DNA of 64,000 nt from contig NZ_RZGS01000002.1 of the NCBI RefSeq assembly GCF_003989745.1, positions 62,001-126,000 of the forward strand, read 5' to 3'. Each line of letters begins with the position of its first letter. Position 1 is the stretch's first letter. Positions 25,366-35,201 of this stretch are shown one piece after another. This stretch comes from Legionella septentrionalis. GTDB lineage: Bacteria; Pseudomonadota; Gammaproteobacteria; Legionellales; Legionellaceae. The notes beneath the pieces were generated by a model. The model worked only from the letters and a program-made list of their open reading frames with translations, did not search any database and was not told the DNA's origin. The translations under genes were made by a program, and so were the position numbers.

Positions 25366-26150
25366 TAATTATCCATATTGGTAAGTACAGTATGATCAAG
25401 CAAGAGGGTTTTGGCTTTGTGATCCAAGAGCGTATGGCTAAGAAAATAAATCGAAATCAATAAACCCAGAGAAAATAGCGCAGCAATCAATAGATATTTA
25501 TTGCTTTTGGGTTCCGCTATGGTATTCGCTTGTTCTTTGAACAGTTTGTGCGGTTTGTTCACACGGTTTTGTTGGATCAGCTGAAATAATTCTTCGATTA
25601 AATTATCCAGGGTTTGACGGCCGTCAGCGCGCAAGTGCTGCTCGCCCTCAAATCCGGCAATAAGGCAATAGTAAGCCAGTTCAAGTAAATCCAAATATTG
25701 GCTGCTGCGTTCTTTGATGAAATTAACAATGTCAAAAAAACGCCGCTGCGGACCTGTTTCGTCATGGGAGGAAGGGGTAAATGCCTTAAACTCGGCGGGG
25801 GTTTTATACAAGCGTAGATAATTTTTACCTAACAATTCATCGATGGTGGCACTTAGTAGGTAATGAGCAATGACGACAAATTCTTCGGAGTAATTTTGCC
25901 CAAGAAGGCGACTATTAAAAGCCAATAATTCATGTTCGATGTTGTCGCGGATATTATGAATAGGAGGTAGGGTAGGGCTAATGCACAAGCGTTCAAGTAA
26001 AGACAGTAAAGGTCCTGCCGCTGCCACCAATGGATTGGAGGTAGAAGAAGCGATGAATAACTTTGAACGATAATAACCTTTAGGAACGAGGTGCTTCTCA
26101 GCGATGGAAAATCGGCTTACAAGAGAAGCCGAATAGAATTCGGCTGTCAT
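25365..26150 (-). CDS. icmH: Dot/Icm stabilising protein DotU/IcmH
   Basis: 261-residue protein with the DotU/TssL plan: a cytosolic N-terminal domain and a single C-terminal transmembrane helix (about residues 217-240, YLLIAALFSLGLLISIYFLS). Characteristic segments are NPLVAAAGPLLSLLERL, ATIDELLGKNYLRLY and GFEGEQHLRADGRQTLDNLIEELF. It works with IcmF, encoded immediately downstream and overlapping it. Nothing else of a type VI system is nearby, which supports assignment to Dot/Icm rather than T6SS. About 100 bp of non-coding sequence separates it from the adenosine deaminase-like gene. Confidence 0.94.
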   Translation of the reverse strand: MTAEFYSASLVSRFSIAEKHLVPKGYYRSKLFIASSTSNPLVAAAGPLLSLLERLCISPTLPPIHNIRDNIEHELLAFNSRLLGQNYSEEFVVIAHYLLSATIDELLGKNYLRLYKTPAEFKAFTPSSHDETGPQRRFFDIVNFIKERSSQYLDLLELAYYCLIAGFEGEQHLRADGRQTLDNLIEELFQLIQQNRVNKPHKLFKEQANTIAEPKSNKYLLIAALFSLGLLISIYFLSHTLLDHKAKTLLLDHTVLTNMDN

Positions 26151-26248
26151 GGTTCTACTCCAAATAGCATCATAATTCCGGCAAAGATTCCAAGATAATA
26201 CGTTATTAATTTGCCATTTTGAAGTCTTATCACTGCAGCTTATTAAGC

Positions 26249-27742
26249 TTAAGTGAACTCATGCGAAGCGGCAAAGCTTTTTTCAAACGCGCTTAATTGT
26301 TTTTCAAGCTGCCATTGAATTCTTGCCTTTTCATTTGTTTTTATAAATTCAAGGCATGTGGGATTTTCTAAGTTTTCACATGCTGCTATCGGCAGAGAAT
26401 GCTTGGCATCTTTCCAGATGCTTTTCCCAGGGAGAAAACTGTAGGTCAAGGCATTTCTATTAATTGTTTTAAGCTTGTGGTAGCCAATCCCATGCGTCAT
26501 GACCGCTTCTACATATTGTTGCGTTAAATCCGTGCGCAATATGCCTTCATCATCGGTGGAAAGCACGACGGGCACGTGGTGGGCAAGATAATAAAGCAGG
26601 GGATGATTCTTGCCGCTGATCTGTAGAATTTTTTGATTGCTGATTAAATTGATTTCTACTGGGATTGGGCGTTCGGCCATGTATTGCACAATTCGCTCAG
26701 CCTGATTTTCATAGGCAATATCTACTCCATGACCGATGCGTTCTGCATGACCTGTGAATATGGCGTCATGAATATGAAAACGTAAATCCTCCGGAGGCAC
26801 GGCAGTGGGCGCCATTTCTCCCGCATGCAGGGAGATATGCACATTTGGATAAATTTGGTGTAAAAACTGCATCACTTGCATATGCATACGATAATCGCGC
26901 AGGGAAATGATTCCATCTTCAGCTTGTACCAAATTAACCCCAACCAGATCGGGCGATGCAGAGGCTGCGGCAAACGCATTCACAGCCTGCGCAAACATGT
27001 TATCAGGTGCTTGCTCGCGTAAAATATAATATTGAAATTTAACGGTAACCTTGCATGCAGGCAAATGCGGATTTTTGTCGCAGCCCAAGATCTGACGGGT
27101 TTTTTTTAAAATGCGGGCGCTTTCGGTGATAGTATGCTGAATATTTTTTTTAAATTCAGGATGAGTCAGCAGCAAACGTTTTTTTTCAGCAAATGAAGTT
27201 GCATTTTGGATAAGATTGGCGAATGAAGCCGAGTGTGCGTTATCCGGTAATATCATCACTTCCAGGTAAAGTGCTTGCTGGGAGGCGGCACGTTTTATAA
27301 TTTCAGCTAACAATTGTGGCCGGAAATCCGCAACTATCTGCATGAATTTAAAAAAACTTGCAAAAAAATGATCATGGGATGATTCTTGCCCTGCCACAAA
27401 ATCTTTCAAGGACCATGCGCGAATAATTTGATGATAAAGTTCAGGTTGGGAATAAATGTCCGATGACTTGACCCCATGACACAATTCTACAGTCTTATTA
27501 AGCGCTAAGGTATTTTTATTCAGGCAATAATTTCCTTGAGCTGCCAGTGCTACCATGGTTTCAGGATAAGCGCCACCCGCTAAATGGTAGTGCAACTCCC
27601 CTCCCTTTGGCATATTTTTCAAGAAAGCATAAAGAGCGTTGGGATCAGATTTAATCCGATTAAAATGTGCAACAACATCGGCCGTAGCTTGTTGTACGAA
27701 AAAAATAAAAAATATAAACAGCCAGGATTTGTATAAGCGCAT
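26249..27742 (-). CDS. Secreted adenosine deaminase-like protein (ADGF-type)
   Basis: 497 residues beginning with a Sec signal peptide (MRLYKSWLFIFFIFFVQQ, cleavage near ATADV). The amidohydrolase metal-site motif HYHLAG is at about residues 50-55. Later motifs are the ADA-like SLHAGEM, the H-x-x-RIGHG signature (TGHAERIGHGVDI) and the terminal metal aspartates in LSTDDEG. A long insertion relative to cytosolic ADA (about residues 60-200) is typical of adenosine deaminase growth-factor-like proteins. It would deaminate adenosine outside the cytosol, perhaps salvaging or depleting host nucleosides. An upstream GTG start would bury the signal peptide, so the ATG at 27742 is chosen, although the ribosome site is weak. 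Confidence 0.85.
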   Translation of the reverse strand: MRLYKSWLFIFFIFFVQQATADVVAHFNRIKSDPNALYAFLKNMPKGGELHYHLAGGAYPETMVALAAQGNYCLNKNTLALNKTVELCHGVKSSDIYSQPELYHQIIRAWSLKDFVAGQESSHDHFFASFFKFMQIVADFRPQLLAEIIKRAASQQALYLEVMILPDNAHSASFANLIQNATSFAEKKRLLLTHPEFKKNIQHTITESARILKKTRQILGCDKNPHLPACKVTVKFQYYILREQAPDNMFAQAVNAFAAASASPDLVGVNLVQAEDGIISLRDYRMHMQVMQFLHQIYPNVHISLHAGEMAPTAVPPEDLRFHIHDAIFTGHAERIGHGVDIAYENQAERIVQYMAERPIPVEINLISNQKILQISGKNHPLLYYLAHHVPVVLSTDDEGILRTDLTQQYVEAVMTHGIGYHKLKTINRNALTYSFLPGKSIWKDAKHSLPIAACENLENPTCLEFIKTNEKARIQWQLEKQLSAFEKSFAASHEFT

Positions 27743-27830
27743 AAATAGTTCGTGCCAAACTAAAGCGCAATTATCGCAAAGAGCGACTGCAAAATCCACT
27801 TAAATAAGACAAGTGGATTTGCAATTTGTA

Positions 27831-29150
27831 TTAATGACGAGCAATGACTAATCCTTTCAAGATCATCAAAGCCGTATATAGTTGATAATCTTCATGCAGC
27901 AATGTTTGGTCGTCTTGAGCCGTATTGGTTGGCTTGGCTTTACCATCATCATTTTTATTGCCATTCAACAAATGGCCACTCAAATCTGCTTCAGTAAAGC
28001 CTGAGAAATTTTCCTGGGAACCGGCTTTGGGAACCGTTACCTCTTCAACCACGATATCCGGTGTAATACCGGTAGCCTGGATAGAGCGGCCCGCAGGAGT
28101 ATAATACAAGGCAGTCGTAAGTTTTATGCCTCGTTTGCTATCAAGGGGCAGGACCGTTTGTACTGAACCCTTGCCAAAACTTCTGGTACCGAGAATAACC
28201 GCCCGCTTGTTATCTTGCAAAGCACCCGCGACAATTTCAGAAGCGGAAGCTGAACCATTGTTAATAAGGACAACCATGGGGGCATTTTCCAGAATATCAC
28301 CAGGGTTTGCTAAAGCAGTAAATTTGGAGCCGGGTAAACGGCCTTCCGTATAAACGATTTTTTCTTCTTCACCTTTTTGATCATTGTGGATGAATGCATC
28401 GGAAATTTGGATCGCTGAATCCAACAAGCCGCCTGGATTGTTGCGCAAGTCCAAAACCAATCCTTTAAGTTTCCCGCCGGATTCTTGTTTGAGTTGATCA
28501 ATCGCTTGTTTCATATCCTTATAGGTTGTAGCTTGAAATTGGCTTAGGCGGATATAACCATAGTTGTTATCGAGAAGTTTGTTTTTATCGCTTTTTATTA
28601 AAATCTTTTCGCGGACTAAGGTAAAGATTAATGGTTTGGTTTCGCCTTTGCGTAAAATGGTCAGTTCGATAGGAGAGCCTATTTTTCCGCGCATTAAATT
28701 CACTGCATCCTTAAGATCAAGCCCCTGCACAGATTGCGAACCGAGTTTGATAATATAATCACCCGCTTTGATACCCGCTTTATAGGCAGGAGTATCCACC
28801 AGTGGCGTCACCACTTTAACCACGCCTTCTTCCATGGTCACTTCAATGCCTAAACCGCCAAATTCACCATTGGTCGCTGTTTGCAAATCCTGGAAATCTT
28901 CTTCGTCAAGATAGCTTGAATGCGGATCAAGACCGGAGAGCATGCCACGTATGGCATTATCGAATAATTCTTTGTCATTGGTTGGTTTTACATAATATTT
29001 TTTGATTTGACTCAAGGCATCGGAAAAGCGCTGAACATCTTCCATGGGGATACGTTGCTGTGCTTCTTCTTCAGCAAGAACTGGGGCAGGAGATAAAACA
29101 AAAGCCGTGAATAAGGTGAGTAAACCCTTAGACAAATAATTAGCGGACAT
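27831..29150 (-). CDS. ctpA: C-terminal processing peptidase (S41 family)
   Basis: 439-residue periplasmic serine protease with a signal peptide (to about APVLAEEE), a PDZ domain (about residues 90-170, FGGLGIEV to GSPIELTI) and an S41 catalytic domain. The nucleophile is the middle Ser of GSASASEI. The general-base Lys lies 25 residues later in SFGKGSVQT, the same spacing as in E. coli Prc. CtpA-type proteases cleave the C-termini of periplasmic proteins and often trim peptidoglycan hydrolases. Location directly after envC, in the order gpmI-envC-ctpA, is a conserved gammaproteobacterial operon. Confidence 0.95.
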   Translation of the reverse strand: MSANYLSKGLLTLFTAFVLSPAPVLAEEEAQQRIPMEDVQRFSDALSQIKKYYVKPTNDKELFDNAIRGMLSGLDPHSSYLDEEDFQDLQTATNGEFGGLGIEVTMEEGVVKVVTPLVDTPAYKAGIKAGDYIIKLGSQSVQGLDLKDAVNLMRGKIGSPIELTILRKGETKPLIFTLVREKILIKSDKNKLLDNNYGYIRLSQFQATTYKDMKQAIDQLKQESGGKLKGLVLDLRNNPGGLLDSAIQISDAFIHNDQKGEEEKIVYTEGRLPGSKFTALANPGDILENAPMVVLINNGSASASEIVAGALQDNKRAVILGTRSFGKGSVQTVLPLDSKRGIKLTTALYYTPAGRSIQATGITPDIVVEEVTVPKAGSQENFSGFTEADLSGHLLNGNKNDDGKAKPTNTAQDDQTLLHEDYQLYTALMILKGLVIARH

Positions 29151-29235
29151 AAAATTCTCCTTGAAAGCACGGCTGGTTGGCCATAGTTGCTTTCCGTGTT
29201 GTTATTGTTGTTGTTCGGCAACTCGCCAAAAACAA

Positions 29236-30339
29236 TCAAGACAACCATTCAAGTGGCGAAATGACTTTCCCCCGGTGTCTTATTTCAAAGTATAGACCGT
29301 TTTGATTAAGTCCACCGCTATGGCCAACCGTTGCAATTTGCTCGTGTTGGTGCACAACATCGCCTTTTTGTTTGTACAAGGATTGGTTGTGTGCATACAG
29401 CGTCATAAAACCCTGTCCATGGTCGATTATTAATAACAAGCCATAGCCTTTAAGCCAGTCGCTGAACACTACTTTTCCCGGGTATACGGCATTAATTGCA
29501 GTACCTTCCTTGGCATAAAAAATCAACCCATGATTCAATTTTTGCAACGTATCGCGAGCAATTTTGACGGGTAGGGGTAATTTATGGCGCATCCTTGAAA
29601 AAGGTGAGTGGGTTTGCAGCAAACTTTGCTGCATCAGCGTTTGTAGCAAGCGGGCTAAATTAGCCTTGTTCTGTTGATATTCCTTTAAAGTTTGCCGGGC
29701 GGAGAGAATGTCTTTTCCCATAGTATGGGCTAATTGAATTTGATAACTCTTTTCATTTTTGAGTTTTTGCTGATTTAATACGATTTGCTCTTGCAATTTT
29801 TGTTGTGCAAGCAATTCAGCATGTAATGTTGCAGTTAAAGAAGTGAGGGTTTCCTTGGTTTTTTTTACCTGTGCTACCATATTTTTCTGTGAGCGAATCA
29901 AATATTCATAATAAGTAAGCAAGCGATTGATAGTAGCAGGGTCTTCTTGATTGATGAACCATTTAAGGGGTTGATATTCACCCATTTTATAGCGAGTCCG
30001 CACATGGATAGCCAGCAAGTGCTGCTCTTTTTGCAAGCGTTTGTTTACCGATGCAATTTGTTGTTGCAAGTCTGCAATTTTGTTTTGTCTTTCTGTTAAT
30101 ATTTCTTGAGTTTCGTGCAATTTTTTTACACTTTCTCCAATTTTTTTATCTGTTGCGGCAAGTTCTTGATAGAGCACCGCCTGCTTATTATGAGCATGCG
30201 CCAGCGTTTGTTGCAGCTTGCTAATTTTAATGTCTAAATCTTTTAGTTTATTTCGCGTTTCGTGTATGGGGGCACTTTCGGCAAATGAAAGAGAGCTCAC
30301 CTTCAGAAATAAACATACACAGAAAAGTTTAGTCCGCAT
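29236..30339 (-). CDS. envC: Murein hydrolase activator EnvC
   Basis: 367-residue periplasmic protein with a signal peptide, a long coiled coil (about residues 25-240, rich in Leu/Gln heptads) and a C-terminal LytM (M23-like) domain. The domain shows NAVYPGKVVFSDWLKGYG, LLIIDHGQGFMTLYAHN and LYFEIRHRG. EnvC recruits and activates amidases at the division septum. The LytM domain retains HGQGFMTLYAH and the final E-x-RHRG; in EnvC proteins it is catalytically degenerate. The first ATG here is at 30345; the second Met at 30339 is equally plausible. It overlaps the 3' end of gpmI. Confidence 0.9.
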   Translation of the reverse strand: MRTKLFCVCLFLKVSSLSFAESAPIHETRNKLKDLDIKISKLQQTLAHAHNKQAVLYQELAATDKKIGESVKKLHETQEILTERQNKIADLQQQIASVNKRLQKEQHLLAIHVRTRYKMGEYQPLKWFINQEDPATINRLLTYYEYLIRSQKNMVAQVKKTKETLTSLTATLHAELLAQQKLQEQIVLNQQKLKNEKSYQIQLAHTMGKDILSARQTLKEYQQNKANLARLLQTLMQQSLLQTHSPFSRMRHKLPLPVKIARDTLQKLNHGLIFYAKEGTAINAVYPGKVVFSDWLKGYGLLLIIDHGQGFMTLYAHNQSLYKQKGDVVHQHEQIATVGHSGGLNQNGLYFEIRHRGKVISPLEWLS

Positions 30340-31882
30340 GCGCATGATTTTTTACCAATAACGGTTTTCCGGTCATTTCCACTGGGGGGGTAATGTCAAG
30401 CAAGGTAAGTAAAGTCGGAGCTATGTCAATCAAGCTGCCATGGATGGCATTGAAATGCCAGTTTCCGCCCAAGTATAAAAAAGGGACAGCTTCGCTGGTG
30501 TGTGCAGTATGAGGTTGGCTTGTGGATTCATCAAACATCATTTCCGCATTGCCATGATCGGCAGTAATTAATAATTTACCGCCTACATGCTGTAGTTCAA
30601 GCCAAATCTCATGCATTGCTTTATCCAGATATTCAATGGCTTTTACGGTAGCCGCGAAATTCCCGGTATGACCTACCATATCGGCATTGGCATAATTACA
30701 AATAATGACATCATACGCGCCACTTTTTATCGCATCTACGAGCGTTTTAGTCAATTCAGGCGCACTCATTTCTGGTTTCTCATCATAAGTTGCGACGTGT
30801 GGGGATTGGATTAAAATCCGATCTTCATTGGGATAAATTTGTTCAGAGCCACCGTTTAGAAAAAAAGTGACGTGGGCGTATTTTTCGGTTTCAGCAATGC
30901 GCAACTGCGTCAAACCTTCGTAGGCGAGGACTTCTCCCAGCGTGTTTTTAAGCGATGCTGGCGGAAAGGCAGGCTTGGTTGGTAAATTTTTGGCATATCG
31001 GGTCATGCTGATGAAAGCAGCAAGCTGTGGTTTTTGTACGCGTGTAAAGCCATCAAATTCATCCAGGGTAAATGCTTGGGTTAATTGCCGAGCCCGATCT
31101 GCGCGGAAGTTGAAGAAGAAAATTGCATCGCCATCAGTAATGGCTTTGCCTATGCCAATACGTGTCGGGGGAATGAATTCATCATAAATTTGTTGCTGAT
31201 AATAAAAAGCCAGTGCTTCTTCAGGCGTATTAAATTCGTAGGGGCTGATTACTTCGGTGAGTAGTTGATAAACGGGATAGACTCGCTCCCAGCGCTTATC
31301 CCTATCCATCGCATAATAGCGACCACATATAGAACTTATAAAGCCTACAGGATATTTGTTTAAATGGTCTTGCAATCTTTTGATGCTTGCTGCAGCACTT
31401 TGCGGCGGGGTATCGCGGCCGTCAAGAAATAAATGCAGGTAGACATTAAAAAATTCTTTCTCTGCGCACAGAGTTAAAAATGAAAACAAATGGTTTTCAT
31501 GACTGTGAACGCCGCCAGGTGAAAGCAAGCCCATCACATGCAGGGCTTTTCCCTGTTGTTTAATTTCTTCAATGGTGTTAAGAAATACGGGATTGTTGAA
31601 AAATTCCCCTGTTTTAATTGCTTCGTTAATCAGGGTATAGTCTTGGTATATCACTCGGCCAGCGCCGATGTGCATATGGCCTACTTCTGAGTTACCCATT
31701 TGCGCAGCAGGCAAACCAACCGGATTCCCAGATGCTTGCAGTAAAATATGCGGTTCGGTTTTCCACCATTTATCCCAGTGCGGAGTATGTGCCTGGGCAA
31801 TGGCATTATGTTCCGAGTTTTCACAATACCCCCAGCCATCCAGAATCAATAAAACCAATGGAGGTTTTTTTCCCGAGAACAT
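30329..31882 (-). CDS. gpmI: 2,3-bisphosphoglycerate-independent phosphoglycerate mutase
   Basis: 517-residue manganese-dependent iPGM interconverting 3- and 2-phosphoglycerate. The N-terminal LVLLILDGWGY metal site, the nucleophilic Ser in MGNSEVGHMHIGAGR, and the late metal motifs NYANADMVGHTG and ITADHGNAEMM are all intact. The start at 31882 is set by AAGGAG five bases upstream; a GTG two codons earlier is ignored. It heads the gpmI-envC-ctpA operon and is divergent from uppS. Confidence 0.97.
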   Translation of the reverse strand: MFSGKKPPLVLLILDGWGYCENSEHNAIAQAHTPHWDKWWKTEPHILLQASGNPVGLPAAQMGNSEVGHMHIGAGRVIYQDYTLINEAIKTGEFFNNPVFLNTIEEIKQQGKALHVMGLLSPGGVHSHENHLFSFLTLCAEKEFFNVYLHLFLDGRDTPPQSAAASIKRLQDHLNKYPVGFISSICGRYYAMDRDKRWERVYPVYQLLTEVISPYEFNTPEEALAFYYQQQIYDEFIPPTRIGIGKAITDGDAIFFFNFRADRARQLTQAFTLDEFDGFTRVQKPQLAAFISMTRYAKNLPTKPAFPPASLKNTLGEVLAYEGLTQLRIAETEKYAHVTFFLNGGSEQIYPNEDRILIQSPHVATYDEKPEMSAPELTKTLVDAIKSGAYDVIICNYANADMVGHTGNFAATVKAIEYLDKAMHEIWLELQHVGGKLLITADHGNAEMMFDESTSQPHTAHTSEAVPFLYLGGNWHFNAIHGSLIDIAPTLLTLLDITPPVEMTGKPLLVKNHAHAD

Positions 31883-32016
31883 AATCACTCCTTAAGGCAT
31901 GCATCGCTTAATGTTACTGTCGCCGCAAACTAAAAAGCTACGCCAGTTAGTTTTGCTTAATCTTTTGTTATAAAGCAGGTAGACTATAGGCCATTTTTGT
32001 TGATGGAAGAAGTGGG

Positions 32017-32751
32017 TTGAATCAAAAATTACCCGAACATGTTGCTATTGTGATGGATGGTAATGGACGTTGGGCAGAAAATCGAGGGTTGCCTCGCGCT
32101 GAAGGGCATCGAGCCGGTATCGAAACGGTAAAGTCTGTTGTACAACATTGTTTGCAAAAAAATATTCATATTTTAAGCTTGTTTGCATTTAGTAGCGAAA
32201 ATTGGTCTCGCCCGGAAGGCGAAGTTGATTTTTTAATGCAACTTTTTATCCATGCATTAAGAGAAGAAATAAAACAATTGCATGAATATGGTGTCTGCCT
32301 GCGTTTCATAGGCGAGCGCAGGCAATTATCAGCGGATTTGCAAACCCAAATGCATTCCGCTGAAGCGCTGACTTGTAAAAACGAGCGTTTGATTTTAAAT
32401 GTGGCAGTGAATTACAGCGGGAAATGGGATATTTTGCAGGCCGCAAAAAAAATGGCGGCAGAATTGCAACAAGGGGTAATTCGTCTTGAAGATATGGATG
32501 AAGAAGTTTTTACCCGGCAATTAAGCACTCACAAACTTCCAGAGCCTGATTTGTTCATTAGAACGAGTGGAGAACAAAGAATCAGCAATTTTTTTCTTTG
32601 GCAACTTGCATACACGGAGCTTTATTTCTGCGAAGTTCATTGGCCGGATTTCACACTAGAAGAATTTGAAAAAGCATTGCAGAGCTACAGTTTGCGCGAA
32701 CGGCGTTATGGTCAAACCTCAAAGCAATTAACTGAGAAAAACCATGTTTAA
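32017..32751 (+). CDS. uppS: Undecaprenyl diphosphate synthase
   Basis: 244-residue cis-prenyltransferase producing the C55 lipid carrier for peptidoglycan and O-antigen. The start is a TTG, with GGAAGAAGTGGG ahead of it; an ATG 14 bp upstream is out of frame and stops at once. Visible motifs are [13 protein letters not shown] (catalytic Asp), [21 protein letters not shown] and the C-terminal [12 protein letters not shown]. The expected [18 protein letters not shown] block carries the usual diphosphate-binding Arg and Ser. It overlaps cdsA by 8 bp. Confidence 0.96.
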   Translation: MNQKLPEHVAIVMDGNGRWAENRGLPRAEGHRAGIETVKSVVQHCLQKNIHILSLFAFSSENWSRPEGEVDFLMQLFIHALREEIKQLHEYGVCLRFIGERRQLSADLQTQMHSAEALTCKNERLILNVAVNYSGKWDILQAAKKMAAELQQGVIRLEDMDEEVFTRQLSTHKLPEPDLFIRTSGEQRISNFFLWQLAYTELYFCEVHWPDFTLEEFEKALQSYSLRERRYGQTSKQLTEKNHV

Positions 32752-33541
32752 ACAAAGGCTTATTACCACCCTTATCTTAATCCCTGCAGTTTTATTCGCT
32801 ATTTACTATGCTCCTTCCTGGCTTTTGGCCAGCATAGTTTTGCTCCTGACGGCAGCAGGTGCCTGGGAATGGAGCCAGTTGATTCCTGTAAAAAAATTAC
32901 CGTATAAGATTCTGTTTACCCTGCTGGTTCTCGCAGCCACTTGGTTATGTATGCAATGGCTGGATTATTGGTCGATCACAGGATTAATCTTGTGGACTTT
33001 AATTTTTTTTGCTGTTTTGCTGTTTCCTTCATCCCAAGTTGTGTGGGGTTATCCTTTCATCGTGGCAGGAGCTGCCTTGGTCTTACTGCCGTTATTCGCA
33101 AGCAGCCTCATGGCGCTTTACCGGTTGACGGCGGGGAAAGATTTGGTCGTTTATTTGTTGGCCCTGGTTTGGGCGGCTGATATCGGTGCTTATTTAGCGG
33201 GGAAAAGCTGTGGGCGCCGCAAACTCATTCCATTGGTAAGCCCAGGTAAAACCATCGAAGGCACCCTCGGGGGGGTGCTGTTAGCCATGGCAGTTGCAGC
33301 AGCAGGGTATTTATATTTCAAGCCCGTTTATTCCTTTTATTGGTTTATTTTAGCGGCTGGCACTATATTTATTTCAATACTGGGTGATTTATGCATCAGT
33401 ATTTTAAAACGACGTTGTAAATTGAAAGACACTGGCAATATTTTCCCAGGCCATGGGGGGGTGCTTGATCGTTTAGATAGTCTGATTGCTGCTTTGCCCC
33501 TATTTTATTGTGGTGTAAGATTCTTTTTTGCAGGGCTTTGA
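32744..33541 (+). CDS. cdsA: Phosphatidate cytidylyltransferase
   Basis: 265-residue polytopic membrane enzyme making CDP-diacylglycerol. The C-terminal CDS signature is complete: [30 protein letters not shown]. About eight hydrophobic segments cover the rest, with [20 protein letters not shown] and [12 protein letters not shown] in the conserved middle. It overlaps uppS upstream. rseP starts five bases after its stop, so dxr, which commonly sits between cdsA and rseP in gammaproteobacteria, is not here. Confidence 0.95.
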   Translation: MFKQRLITTLILIPAVLFAIYYAPSWLLASIVLLLTAAGAWEWSQLIPVKKLPYKILFTLLVLAATWLCMQWLDYWSITGLILWTLIFFAVLLFPSSQVVWGYPFIVAGAALVLLPLFASSLMALYRLTAGKDLVVYLLALVWAADIGAYLAGKSCGRRKLIPLVSPGKTIEGTLGGVLLAMAVAAAGYLYFKPVYSFYWFILAAGTIFISILGDLCISILKRRCKLKDTGNIFPGHGGVLDRLDSLIAALPLFYCGVRFFFAGL

Positions 33542-33545
33542 GTTT

Positions 33546-34898
33546 ATGTTATTCACGCTGTTTTATTTCTTTCTTGCTCTTGTCCTTCTTATCATTGTGC
33601 ATGAATTTGGACACTTTCTTGTAGCACGTTGGTGCGGAGTAAAAGTACTGCGCTTCTCGTTTGGTTTTGGCAAAGTGATTGCCAGCTGGCGTGATAGGCG
33701 TGGCACAGAATTTGCCTGGTCAATTTTTCCTTTAGGCGGTTACGTCAAAATGCTGGATGAGTCGGAAGGAGAAGTGGCGGCAGATGAAAAACATCTTGCT
33801 TTCAATAATAAATCGGTATGGGCCCGCATGGCCATCGTATTGGCCGGCCCGTTATTTAATTTTTTATTTGCCTTTGCTGCCTTGTGGTTGATGCTTATCA
33901 TTGGCATTAAATCCTTAGCGCCGATGATCGATGCAGTGCAGCCCGGCAGCTTTGCCGCTCGGGCAGGATTTAAAGCCAACCAAGAAATTTTGGCTTTAAA
34001 TGAAGAAAAAATTAATAGTTGGCGCGATTTTCAATATGCATTGATGCCTTTAATAGGTACAGAAGAACCTGTTACCCTGCGCGTTAAATCCTTAGATAAT
34101 GGCAAGGAAACCGAGCTTATCCTGCCTCTGGCTGATTGGCAGCTCAATACCAAAAGCCAGGATGTCTTAAAAAGTATGGGGATCACGCCTTTTGTACCCA
34201 CTATCCCCCCCATTGTAGGCAGTGTGCTTGAGAATTCGCCTGCCCAGGCGGCGGGTCTTAGGGTTGATGACAAGGTAACGCATATTGATGGGGTCGTTGT
34301 TGACAGTTGGCTGGTTCTGGTCGAGTACGTCCGGAAAAATCCGAATAAACAAACCCATCTCACCATAGAGCGCAACGGTGCATCACATACTATTCCGGTA
34401 AAAATCGGTCAAGCCAATAATAACGGGGCGGTTGAAGGTTTGTTAGGTGTGCGTTCCAATCCAATAAACTGGCCGTCTCACTGGCTGCGGTTACATCAGG
34501 AAAATCCCTTGCAAGCTGCCGGCACGGCTTTCTTGCAAACTTTAAACCTTACCAAGGCCACCTTTACTTTAATGGGGCGTTTAGCCTTGGGAAAATTACC
34601 CTGGCAAAGTTTGAGCGGCCCTGTAGGCATTGCTCAGGGGGCGGGAGAATCAGCGCGCAGTGGCTTGGCTTACTATCTTTCTTTTTTGGCATTGGTGAGC
34701 ATCAGTTTAGGCGTTTTAAATTTATTGCCGATTCCCATGTTGGATGGCGGGCATTTGCTTTATTGTTTGCTTGAAATCATAAGGAGACGGCCTCTTTCTG
34801 AGGAAGTGCGCTCGCTGGGTATGTATTTAGGATTATTAATTTTAATTGCTTTGATGGTGGTGGCTTTAACTAATGACATAAGCAGGCTTGTCGGATAA
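33546..34898 (+). CDS. rseP: Site-2 intramembrane metalloprotease RseP
   Basis: 450-residue M50 zinc protease that cleaves anti-sigma factors within the inner membrane. HEFGH in the first transmembrane segment (about residues 19-23) is the zinc site, and the third-metal-ligand motif LNLLPIPMLDGGHL is near residue 395. Two PDZ domains occupy the periplasmic loop (about 110-190 and 210-290, KSLAPMIDAVQPGSFAARAG; PPIVGSVLENSPAQAAGL). An upstream TTG would extend it into cdsA; the ATG at 33546 is used because the family begins with the first hydrophobic helix. Confidence 0.95.
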   Translation: MLFTLFYFFLALVLLIIVHEFGHFLVARWCGVKVLRFSFGFGKVIASWRDRRGTEFAWSIFPLGGYVKMLDESEGEVAADEKHLAFNNKSVWARMAIVLAGPLFNFLFAFAALWLMLIIGIKSLAPMIDAVQPGSFAARAGFKANQEILALNEEKINSWRDFQYALMPLIGTEEPVTLRVKSLDNGKETELILPLADWQLNTKSQDVLKSMGITPFVPTIPPIVGSVLENSPAQAAGLRVDDKVTHIDGVVVDSWLVLVEYVRKNPNKQTHLTIERNGASHTIPVKIGQANNNGAVEGLLGVRSNPINWPSHWLRLHQENPLQAAGTAFLQTLNLTKATFTLMGRLALGKLPWQSLSGPVGIAQGAGESARSGLAYYLSFLALVSISLGVLNLLPIPMLDGGHLLYCLLEIIRRRPLSEEVRSLGMYLGLLILIALMVVALTNDISRLVG

Positions 34899-35201
34899 GA
34901 GGTACTGCCTGCTGGATATTGCTTATGATTTGTCTGGTTTAACCATCTTTTTTTGTGCTGCCTAGCACGGGCATAAGTCGGCGCTGCCTGCTTTACGCTT
35001 ATTCGAGGCTACAAGCAAAATTGCTTTATGAACCGATGCGGCATGTGCTGATTTCTTGACAGAATTTGCTACTTCCTATAAAAGGGTGCATTTTAATGTC
35101 ACATGATAGACCAAGCGAATGGGCTTAAACCATGATCGTTTCATTGCTATGTAGCCAGTGAAGTTGAGTAAACTAAAATATCCCTGGATGTAAAAACAAT
35201 A
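34899..35201. other. Intergenic region rseP-bamA
   Basis: 303 bp without an ORF. The first half carries imperfect GCTGCCT repeats. The second holds the TTGACA/TATAAA promoter-like pair listed separately. No sigma-E consensus (GAACTT-N16-TCTGA) was recognised, although bamA is often sigma-E controlled. Confidence 0.5.
35056..35082 (+). promoter_or_regulatory. Putative promoter upstream of bamA
   Basis: TTGACA (35056-35061), 15-bp spacer, TATAAA (35077-35082), about 120 bp before bamA. The hexamers are good but the spacer is short; shifting the -10 one base gives 16 bp. Confidence 0.5.

Noticed and set aside
22444..26150. Type VI secretion genes (TssM/TssL)
   Set aside because: IcmF and DotU lie at the end of the Dot/Icm cluster with Legionella-like lengths and no other tss genes are present.
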